A stretch of 5,580 nt of DNA. It comes from Promethearchaeota archaeon (GTDB lineage Archaea > Asgardarchaeota > Lokiarchaeia > Sigyniarchaeales > Promethearchaeaceae). Shown here piece after piece: positions 1 through 5,380 of the stretch. Numbering within the stretch: the first letter of the stretch is position 1; each line of letters begins with the position of its first letter. A program made the translations under genes and the position numbers. Below the pieces are notes generated by a model. That model did no database searches. It saw only the letters and a program-made list of their open reading frames with translations, and was not told where the DNA came from. The DNA lies in NCBI GenBank assembly GCA_014729055.1, contig WJKO01000875.1, positions 1 to 5,580 of the forward strand. The letters are read 5' to 3'.

Positions 1-750
1 ACCGGCCTCAGCGCCGACAATGAATATGGTGTTGGACGTGTTGAACGCATAGACACGCCGGTGACGTGGTGGGATGACAGGACGACTGAGGGAATATATA
101 AGCCCAATCTATACTTAGCGTGTGGCGAATACTGGCCCGTTGAAAATTGGATAGTATGGGCGGTGCCGTGGACAACGAGTGGGAGCGCCGTGACCTACAA
201 CAACCGCCTGTTGATATTTGACTTGACGATAGGCGCATGGCTGCCGCCATTCCACCTTAATGCCAGCGCAATGTGCAGAGCGTTTCATTACAGTTCAAGT
301 GCACCTGGATATCTCGGAAGTGTGGGACTTTACAGCGGAGACTATCAAGGGTTTTTGTATAGAATGTTTCATCAAGACGGTGATGTAGACTACGAAGCTT
401 CTACCACTGCGATTGCTGCTGAAGCTGAGACGGGATGGCTTGACCACGGGCACCCTGATACTCGAAAACATATTGACAACATCCAGATGATATGCGAAGG
501 TGATTCTAGTGTTGATGTTACGTTGAGTGTCTACCGGGACGGGAAGACATCAGCGGAACTGAGCAAAACATTCACACTGGCCGACACGGCAAGTAGGAGC
601 GCAGTGCAAGAATGGCGTGAGATAAACGTGAAGGGGTGGCATCTCAAATACAAGTGGGCGTGGACGGGCACATTAGAGATGTTCAACACCATCGTCCAGG
701 GCAACTTGGTTGACCTTAAACCTGATATGGCTAACCGATATCCTTCATAG
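1..750 (+). CDS. Phage tail nozzle/stopper-like beta-propeller virion protein, C-terminal part
   Basis: The reading frame is open from base 1, so the gene begins left of the window; the GTG at 61 is internal and is not taken as a start. 249 codons are visible, ending in TAG at 748-750. The first part holds a Trp/Tyr-rich beta pattern with a blade-like motif (NNRLLIFDLTIGAW, visible residues about 67-80), the 'N..L.(F/Y)DL....W' pattern seen in propeller-type tail proteins such as packaged-DNA stabilisation and nozzle proteins. After it come a G-D-Y-Q-G-F-L-Y turn, a D-x-G-D-V-D-Y-E strand, and a C-terminal beta-sandwich-like segment (K-H-I-D-N-I-Q-M, then V-T-L-S-V-Y-R-D-G) ending in K-G-W-H-L-K-Y-K. 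Expected role: a structural protein at the portal-distal tail tube, guiding DNA out. Three cysteines are present, unlike the genes downstream. Family assignment rests on pattern memory; the exact subfamily (T7 gp12-like, P22 gp10-like or other) cannot be decided here. Confidence 0.6.
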   Translation, partial: TGLSADNEYGVGRVERIDTPVTWWDDRTTEGIYKPNLYLACGEYWPVENWIVWAVPWTTSGSAVTYNNRLLIFDLTIGAWLPPFHLNASAMCRAFHYSSSAPGYLGSVGLYSGDYQGFLYRMFHQDGDVDYEASTTAIAAEAETGWLDHGHPDTRKHIDNIQMICEGDSSVDVTLSVYRDGKTSAELSKTFTLADTASRSAVQEWREINVKGWHLKYKWAWTGTLEMFNTIVQGNLVDLKPDMANRYPS

Positions 751-751
751 G

Positions 752-759
752 AAGGTGAT
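752..759 (+). promoter_or_regulatory. Ribosome-binding site of the Q/N-rich gene
   Basis: AAGGTGAT lies in the 12-base gap after the tail gene and matches the 16S anti-Shine-Dalgarno over eight bases. The AAGG core is 7 bases before the ATG at 763. This supports that ATG rather than the second in-frame ATG at 769. Confidence 0.75.
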
Positions 760-762
760 AAT

Positions 763-1662
763 ATGCCGATGCAATTTCCGAAACAAGGCAAGCAGAACTT
801 TTGGAATCAACAACAAGCACAGGGTTATCAGCAAGCAAATCCTTATGCGAGAACTACCGGCAGCGGCTTTGCCGGACAGCAAAATGCACTTGGCATGAGG
901 CGCTTTCAGCAAGGAACAGGACAGCTTGGAGCATTTAATCGCATGTTGTCACCATTTCAGAACGGCCTTAAGGGCCTTTCCACGTGGATGAACAGCATGA
1001 CACCCGCTCCCGGCGCTGCGCAGCCATACATGAATTATGAAGGTGATCTTGGCCGCAAGACAATGGATCGTGGAATGATGGCAGGCAACCTTATGAATAC
1101 TCGGGGGCTTGGAGTTGCAGGAGCCGCCAATCCTGCCGCAAACTATCAAGCCAATATGATGCGCAATGCGGCTGATGCACGATCAAATCAATACCGCCAT
1201 TGGATGGATTATGTCAAACAAGATCCCTCGGTTGTTGCATCTCTCTACGGCACCGGCCTCAACGCAGCAGCCAACGTATTCGGCAACTTGCTTGGCTCTG
1301 CCAATCCTTACTTCGATCGTGACGCTCGAATTAGGGGCGCAGAGGATGCCCGTAATCGAGACATTTTTGGCATGCAACGACAAGATTTCATGGATGATTT
1401 GGCGTGGCAGAGAGGAGAATACGACAGGCAGTTTTCTCGCAGAAATGCCTTAACTCAAGAGCGGCAACGCAATGCTATGTTCAATCAGCAGATGGAGGGG
1501 CAGGGCAGGACCAGGTCGTTGATTGATTATCTTAATCAAATGCAGCAACAAACCCCAGGTATTAGTCAAAATCCGTATGTGTCTCAGATTAATAGGCTGA
1601 AAAATCAGCTTTTCTACCAACCTGGTTTTAGGGGCAGCATAGGTGGTACACCTGGAAGGTAA
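763..1662 (+). CDS. Gln/Asn/Met-rich helical phage protein, putative internal virion protein
   Basis: 299 residues; I do not recognise a family. By hand count about 36 Gln, 27 Asn and 19 Met are present, and no cysteine. Residues 1-60 are low-complexity and Q/N/G-rich (for example QNFWNQQQAQGYQQ). Residues about 115-180 are Ala/Asn-rich with a mildly hydrophobic stretch (VVASLYGTGLNAAANVFGNLL). Residues about 186-245 form a long, highly charged Arg/Asp/Gln helix that could be a coiled coil. The tail after 255 is Pro/Gly-containing and probably unstructured. The gene starts 12 bases after the tail gene behind a strong Shine-Dalgarno and is followed after 16 bases by the next gene, so it is probably co-transcribed. 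Composition and place resemble small ejection or core proteins of short-tailed phages, which act inside the capsid and are injected with the DNA; this is inference from context. A scaffold or minor capsid role is also possible. Confidence 0.8.
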   Translation: MPMQFPKQGKQNFWNQQQAQGYQQANPYARTTGSGFAGQQNALGMRRFQQGTGQLGAFNRMLSPFQNGLKGLSTWMNSMTPAPGAAQPYMNYEGDLGRKTMDRGMMAGNLMNTRGLGVAGAANPAANYQANMMRNAADARSNQYRHWMDYVKQDPSVVASLYGTGLNAAANVFGNLLGSANPYFDRDARIRGAEDARNRDIFGMQRQDFMDDLAWQRGEYDRQFSRRNALTQERQRNAMFNQQMEGQGRTRSLIDYLNQMQQQTPGISQNPYVSQINRLKNQLFYQPGFRGSIGGTPGR

Positions 1663-1663
1663 A

Positions 1664-1670
1664 GAGGAGG
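1664..1670 (+). promoter_or_regulatory. Strong Shine-Dalgarno GAGGAGG
   Basis: GAGGAGG sits directly after the TAA of the preceding gene and 8 bases before the ATG at 1679. It is the most canonical ribosome-binding site in the window and fixes the start of the 530-residue gene, whose N-terminus has several Met codons (MPRMMPMM). Confidence 0.8.
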
Positions 1671-1678
1671 ATTAAACC

Positions 1679-3271
1679 ATGCCAAGAATGATGCCGATGA
1701 TGTTCCCGGGCGAGGAACTAGACTCATGGCATGAGCAAGAACGTCTCGCAGATCTTGAGGCTTTGCGTAATCAGTTCAATAGTATGTATTCACGTCTTGA
1801 TGACGTGTTGGAAGACAGACCGGACGCTAACCTACCGGAAGGCTATCCCGAATTGCGAGAAGCCCCAAGTCGTGGAATTGTGCCCAATATTTTAGACCTG
1901 CTGGTTGGGCCACAAGCTGGCGCTGCGTCTGAATTCGCACTTCAGGGAAGGGCTCCAGTCGGAATGGACCCCACAGAGTTATTGGCCGAGCTTGGCATGC
2001 TTGCGTTTGGTGGCGGCATGGCTAAGCCTGTTGGGGCAGCCGCCCGGTCTTCTGATGATTTGGCTCGCACAGCTGCGAGATTATTTCAGGAAGTTCCTCC
2101 CTCACAGGGTGCTGATTCAATATGGGATTTAGGTATGCGAGGCTCGCCAAGCCTTAGAACCACAATATCAGTTGAGTTGGCTGATGCCTATCGCGACTTA
2201 ATGGGCTTGCTGGAAGACGCAGCAACATCAGGCGTTAATTATATTTGGCCGGGGAAGCCATCCGTGAATCGCAACGCCGCCAAGGTAACAAAGGATTGGC
2301 CGGAGAGAGTGAAAGACCTCTACTACCGCTCAGGCATAGATCAACCAGGAGGAGAATCGCAAATAAGAAGACTTGAAAGGGAGGTCGCCAGGGGGCAAGA
2401 CTATGGAGCGTCGAGTCCGACCTATGGCATAAACCCCGAGCAGAAACAAGAAACAGTTCGGGCTATCAAGAACTTACCGAGAGCGAAAGGCAACTTGGCT
2501 AGAATTTCTGAAGAAACTCGTATGTTGAAAAAAGGAGGGTTACCACTAGATGATGCTCCTGAGATTGGAGATCCCATGAGAATTCCGCTGGACGATTGGA
2601 TGCCCACCACTGAGCCGTCAGTAGTTCCTGGCGGCGCTCCAAGCGGTAGGTATTATGGTCCAGCAAGGGCACACAGGCTTGGGGAATTACTTGAGGGAAG
2701 GCGGACGTTTGAGAAAGCAAAGCAAAAAGGGTACAGCGCAGTCAAAAAGAATCCTGACCTGAACTGGAAAAGACAGGCCCTTGGAAAATACGCAGACGCT
2801 ACTGGAGAAGAGGGCCTCAATCGACTAGACACGCTACTTGATATGCTAGAGCGTGGCAGCGCAGCCCGACAACAAGTTGTTGGCGCTATCAGAGATTTGC
2901 CGTGGGATGTCATCCCTGAAACTGCACGGACAATCCGACAACAAGTTCCTCCCTTTAAATACATCCCCGAAGGGTTGGGTATTCCTGCGGCATTAGCTTC
3001 GACACTTCCCTTCATTTCGACTGGAGACATAGACGAAGACATAGGAACCGGCCTTGACGATGTAATAAACTTTGGAGCAACCCAAGCTTTCAATTATCTG
3101 CCTCCGGTAATGATGTGGAATCAAATGCCGGATGTGTTAAAGCCAATGATGTTGAGAGAAACAGAAGAAGAAAGGGCAGCCCCGCCTGCTGAAATATTCC
3201 GAGGGCGTCCGGTCGGCGGAGGAACGAGGCCAGGGATATTAGAATCGTTTGGAGAACTTTTGTTCGGTTAG
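1679..3271 (+). CDS. 530-residue phage protein of unknown function with hydrophobic modules
   Basis: No family recognised. Visible layout: a Met/Pro leader (1-10); an acidic/basic amphipathic helix (11-46); two Gly/Ala-rich hydrophobic segments (about 67-90 and 101-122); a mixed-charge central region (about 125-290) with a basic stretch R-R-L-E-R-E-V-A-R; a Pro-rich linker (290-325); basic helices (330-370); a helical region (375-420); and C-terminal hydrophobic segments (about 429-446 and 461-480) before a Pro/Gly tail. There is no signal peptide and no cysteine. The segment at 68-123 resembles residues 71-117 of the next gene product, pointing to a shared module. V-x-A-I-[KR]-[ND]-L-P occurs at 260-267 and 401-408. 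It lies between other unrecognised virion-type genes, 9 bases upstream of the next. A role as an injected or internal virion protein is inferred from context; the hydrophobic pieces could insert in a membrane during DNA delivery. A cargo or effector function for the region after 125 is possible but not shown. Confidence 0.8.
   Translation: MPRMMPMMFPGEELDSWHEQERLADLEALRNQFNSMYSRLDDVLEDRPDANLPEGYPELREAPSRGIVPNILDLLVGPQAGAASEFALQGRAPVGMDPTELLAELGMLAFGGGMAKPVGAAARSSDDLARTAARLFQEVPPSQGADSIWDLGMRGSPSLRTTISVELADAYRDLMGLLEDAATSGVNYIWPGKPSVNRNAAKVTKDWPERVKDLYYRSGIDQPGGESQIRRLEREVARGQDYGASSPTYGINPEQKQETVRAIKNLPRAKGNLARISEETRMLKKGGLPLDDAPEIGDPMRIPLDDWMPTTEPSVVPGGAPSGRYYGPARAHRLGELLEGRRTFEKAKQKGYSAVKKNPDLNWKRQALGKYADATGEEGLNRLDTLLDMLERGSAARQQVVGAIRDLPWDVIPETARTIRQQVPPFKYIPEGLGIPAALASTLPFISTGDIDEDIGTGLDDVINFGATQAFNYLPPVMMWNQMPDVLKPMMLRETEEERAAPPAEIFRGRPVGGGTRPGILESFGELLFG
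2866..2947 (+). repeat. 13-base in-frame direct repeat, 69-base period
   Basis: CCGACAACAAGTT occurs exactly at 2866-2878 and again at 2935-2947. The 69-base period equals 23 codons, so both copies encode R-Q-Q-V (residues 397-400 and 420-423 of the 530-residue protein). The copies flank the R-D-L-P-W-D segment. It may be a remnant of a small internal duplication or coincidence in a helix-rich coding region. Confidence 0.5.
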
Positions 3272-3274
3272 GGA
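3270..3274 (+). promoter_or_regulatory. Shine-Dalgarno overlapping the upstream stop codon
   Basis: AGGGA overlaps the TAG stop (3269-3271) of the 530-residue gene and is 6 bases before the ATG at 3281. A terminating ribosome covers this site, so translation of the two genes is probably coupled. Confidence 0.55.
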
Positions 3275-3280
3275 ATTATC

Positions 3281-3940
3281 ATGCAGCGTATAGGATTCAA
3301 CCCAGGGCTTACTAGCAGTAGATATACACCGTCAATAACTCAGCGCCAGGGCTCGATGGAGAGAACTCGTGGAGCACTGGAGCGGCCTAGATATTCAGAT
3401 CCAGTTGACTTGATGAGCAATCTGGCGGGACTGGTCTCTCCTGCCCTTGGCCGGAAAATGTCTGGCGGATATCATCCAAACAAATCCTGGGTTCCTGATG
3501 TTGCAGCAGACCTCGGTTCCTTTATCAGCCCTCCAGCGAAGGGGGGAGCAGCGGGCTTTGCAGCAATCAAAGGATTGGGTTTTCTTCCCTTTCCGGCAGC
3601 TATTAAAAAAATTGTCGGCAAGGGAGGGCGTAATGTTTTACAGTCAGTTGACGATGTGACCGGTGCACTTCGAGGGCAACTGGGATATATGGATCAAGGT
3701 AGTCGTACTGGCTTGGTTAATATTATGACGCGCCCAGGTTTTGAGGGACAAGGTGTGGCGAACGAACTCCTTGATGCGTTTGATGAAATCATGGGACCAA
3801 GGCTGACTCATGCCAGATTTATGACGGATATATCTAATAGTCCTGGTTTTTGGAAACATCAGGCGCAGAAAAGATACGGCGAAGAAGGCTTTGGAGAAAA
3901 GATACTAAACGCAATTAAGATGAGTCGCTACGGAGAATAG
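3281..3940 (+). CDS. Phage protein with hydrophobic module and GNAT-acetyltransferase-like C-terminus
   Basis: 219 residues, no cysteine. Residues 1-45 are Arg/Pro/Ser-rich and probably disordered. Residues 71-117 form a Gly/Ala-rich hydrophobic module ending in a basic patch (K109-K110 to R117) and similar to residues 68-123 of the preceding gene product. The C-terminal half reads like a compact GNAT core: a strand around G128-ALRGQLGY; strand G144-LVNIMT; the loop R151-PGFEGQGVA160, which fits motif A [R/Q]-x-x-G-x-[G/A] with Glu155 in the first place; helix N161-ELLDAFDEI; strand around T176-HARFMTD; and S185-NSPGFWKHQAQKRYG before a G-F, like the 'N..A..FY...GF' motif B. GNAT enzymes move an acetyl group from acetyl-CoA to an amine. 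The region is short (about 90 residues against roughly 150) and the first motif residue is unusual, so activity is uncertain. Spacing is 9 bases upstream and 3 bases downstream. Alternatives are a non-catalytic GNAT-like fold or chance resemblance. Confidence 0.75.
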   Translation: MQRIGFNPGLTSSRYTPSITQRQGSMERTRGALERPRYSDPVDLMSNLAGLVSPALGRKMSGGYHPNKSWVPDVAADLGSFISPPAKGGAAGFAAIKGLGFLPFPAAIKKIVGKGGRNVLQSVDDVTGALRGQLGYMDQGSRTGLVNIMTRPGFEGQGVANELLDAFDEIMGPRLTHARFMTDISNSPGFWKHQAQKRYGEEGFGEKILNAIKMSRYGE

Positions 3941-3943
3941 GCA

Positions 3944-4438
3944 ATGTTCCGCTCAATACCATCACATGCAAGCAGATTCGGCAAGAACCCTGGTATGCAA
4001 CGAAGCATGCAGAACAATGACCCAATGACAGGATTGCCGTGGGCACAAAGCATGCGAGCGCCACAGAGACAAGGGAGTGATCCCTTTACCGGCCTTCCCT
4101 GGGCTCAATCAATGAGTGCGGGCGTCCCGTGGGGCGGCGGTGGACATGGACAAATGCAGCAAGATATCGGGACGATAACCAGATTTCCTGGAATGCCCGC
4201 GTTCCCATGGATGGGGGAGTATCAGTTTGCTCACACCCCCGCTGCGATGGGTCAGGTCCCAAGTCCAAGCTGGATGCCGCAACAATACGAACCCCAGCAA
4301 CAACCGGGCGACGCCTTTTCAGAGTGGCTGCGAGGCGAACAAGAGCGGTTACAAAGTAACGATATTCAAGCCAGACTTAATGCCGTATTAGCCTCGCCTT
4401 TGGGAATGCAGGGCATTCAACAGCACGAATTTTATTAA
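3944..4438 (+). CDS. Small Pro/Met/Gln/Trp-rich phage protein with duplicated DPxTGLPWAQSM motif
   Basis: 164 residues, family unknown. It has about 22 Gln and 12 Met by hand count, many Pro and Trp, and no cysteine. Residues 26-39 and 46-59 are two copies of D-P-[MF]-T-G-L-P-W-A-Q-S-M-[RS]-A with a 20-residue period; V61-P-W and F88-P-W follow as weaker echoes. A glycine run lies at 64-67. The middle (75-125) is Pro-rich and probably extended; only the C-terminus (about 123-152) looks helical and charged. The start at 3944 is 3 bases after the previous stop and is served by GGAG at 3932-3935, inside the end of that gene, 8 bases upstream. The gene ends in tandem in-frame stops, TAA then TAG (4436-4441). 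The likely type is a minor virion or linker protein whose repeated motif binds a partner; this is inference from composition and neighbours. Confidence 0.75.
   Translation: MFRSIPSHASRFGKNPGMQRSMQNNDPMTGLPWAQSMRAPQRQGSDPFTGLPWAQSMSAGVPWGGGGHGQMQQDIGTITRFPGMPAFPWMGEYQFAHTPAAMGQVPSPSWMPQQYEPQQQPGDAFSEWLRGEQERLQSNDIQARLNAVLASPLGMQGIQQHEFY
4019..4120 (+). repeat. Two diverged copies of a 42-base coding repeat (14 codons, 60-base period)
   Basis: Copies are at 4019-4060 and 4079-4120. Of 14 codons, four are identical, eight differ only synonymously (for example gac/gat, aca/acc, agc/tca) and two change the residue (Met/Phe and Arg/Ser). The peptide D-P-x-T-G-L-P-W-A-Q-S-M-x-A is thus kept while its DNA has drifted. 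Confidence 0.85.
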
Positions 4439-4440
4439 TA

Positions 4441-4448
4441 GGGGGGGG
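4441..4448 (+). promoter_or_regulatory. Ribosome-binding site made of a run of eight G
   Basis: Eight consecutive G lie between the tandem stops and the ATG at 4455, with a 6-base spacer (ACAAAC). No AGGAGG is present; the tract must pair with the 16S CCUCC partly by G-U wobble. Being intergenic, a change in its length would alter spacing or strength but no reading frame. The run could also hide a sequencing length error. Confidence 0.6.
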
Positions 4449-4454
4449 ACAAAC

Positions 4455-5378
4455 ATGCCATCTCGAAATAACGCAGTTGCCTTATCCGCTATGCTTCGCG
4501 ACATGCCCGGCTTTAGCGCTCCTGGAGTGCGGAGCAGCAAACCATCATCGTGGAACGCCGCAATGGCGATGCAAAACTGGTCACCGCGAGACATTTTTCG
4601 CGTCATTAATGAACTATCCGAACAGCCCTTCAGAGAACGGCAAATGGCATTGGCCGAACGAGCACAAGGTACCAAGGAACAGTACCTGCCGTGGCAGCAT
4701 ATCATTAATCCACAATCTAAGATTAGTGCTGACATGTCTACGGCAGATGCCAACAGACAACTACAGGTCGCACTCAAAGAAGGTGATTGGGCAAGGCGGG
4801 ACGCCAACACATCCGCCTATCTCAACGCTAATGCTCAGCGATTGGCGCAAATGCGGGAGCGGCGCAGACAAAAAATGGCCATTGCTCAGATGAAGGAAAA
4901 AGGAAGAAATGAGCGAGCAAAAGCTAGGGTTTTGGGCAAGGCAAAAAAAGAAGAGAAACCAACGAATGTATTTGACTACTTCGATAAGGCACTGTGGCAA
5001 CCTATGGTAATGCGCAAAGCGGCAGAGATGGGCGGTGATTATGCGGCGGCCATTAGGTATGTGCAGGAAGAGCTGAAGAAACTGCTGCCTGGGTATGTGG
5101 CGCAACAACAAAGTGTGCCGGTGGGCGGGGAGGCTGCTGGTGGTGAGGCCGATGATGCTGGTGGTCCGTCTCCATTCAGTAGATCAATGAGCAACTTTCG
5201 TAAAAACCTTACAGGCTTAGTTCCTTCTATGGGAGATGCGGCAGGATATGGACTTGCCCTTAACCCCACAACTGCTGGAGTCAACCTGCTCTTGCAGCTT
5301 TATGGAATGTTGCCTGAGAGTCTAAGCCGAGAAGAGCGTATGCAGCGCTTTCGTGATGGCATGCAGGGCGGGTACTAA
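4455..5378 (+). CDS. Phage protein with long basic helix, unknown function
   Basis: 307 residues, no cysteine and no family recognised. Residues 1-40 are Ser/Ala/Met-rich; 44-72 look helical (D-I-F-R-V-I-N-E-L-S-E) and lead to Y-L-P-W at 77-80. Residues about 114-168 form one long helix dense in Arg and Lys (A-Q-M-R-E-R-R-R-Q-K-M, then M-K-E-K-G-R-N-E-R-A-K), with the look of a coiled coil or nucleic-acid-binding rod. Residues 172-212 are a second helical block, followed by a Gly/Ala/acidic linker (222-238). The C-terminal part (about 250-290) is mildly hydrophobic (A-G-V-N-L-L-L-Q-L-Y-G-M-L) and ends in a charged helix. It starts behind the G8 site and its TAA overlaps the next ATG by one base. 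Position suggests an internal virion protein; packing against DNA through the basic helix is conjecture. A scaffolding function cannot be excluded. Confidence 0.8.
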   Translation: MPSRNNAVALSAMLRDMPGFSAPGVRSSKPSSWNAAMAMQNWSPRDIFRVINELSEQPFRERQMALAERAQGTKEQYLPWQHIINPQSKISADMSTADANRQLQVALKEGDWARRDANTSAYLNANAQRLAQMRERRRQKMAIAQMKEKGRNERAKARVLGKAKKEEKPTNVFDYFDKALWQPMVMRKAAEMGGDYAAAIRYVQEELKKLLPGYVAQQQSVPVGGEAAGGEADDAGGPSPFSRSMSNFRKNLTGLVPSMGDAAGYGLALNPTTAGVNLLLQLYGMLPESLSREERMQRFRDGMQGGY

Positions 5379-5380
5379 TG
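5366..5380 (+). promoter_or_regulatory. Coupled stop/start TAATG with upstream GGGCGGG
   Basis: TAA (5376-5378) and ATG (5378-5380) share one A. GGGCGGG at 5366-5372, inside the last codons of the upstream gene, lies 5 bases before the ATG as a weak ribosome-binding site. The arrangement suggests re-initiation by ribosomes finishing the upstream gene and roughly matched amounts of the two proteins. Confidence 0.65.

Noticed and set aside
61..750. GTG at 61 as the true start of the first gene
   Set aside because: The same frame is open to base 1 with sensible residues (ending ERIDTP before the Val), and no Shine-Dalgarno precedes the GTG, so the gene enters from the left.
964..976. GGCCTTAAGGGCC as a possible hairpin or terminator
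   Set aside because: The palindrome is short and imperfect, lies inside a coding region, and has no U-run after it.
1664..1680. Promoter or regulatory element in the gaps between genes
   Set aside because: Gaps are 3 to 16 bases and hold only ribosome-binding sites; no -35/-10 pair or operator-like repeat is visible in them.
2653..3093. Minus-strand open frame of 146 codons
   Set aside because: It is wholly antisense to the 530-residue gene, which has a strong Shine-Dalgarno and coherent helical composition; the antisense product is Ser/Pro-rich without recognisable features.
4388..4810. Minus-strand open frame of 140 codons
   Set aside because: It lies antisense across the end of one and the beginning of another well-supported gene, has a Ser/Leu/Cys-rich composition typical of a shadow frame and no convincing ribosome-binding site.
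4477..4893. Plus-strand open frame of 138 codons in another frame
   Set aside because: It overlaps the 307-residue gene, has many Cys and Trp unlike all neighbours, and no suitable ribosome-binding site.
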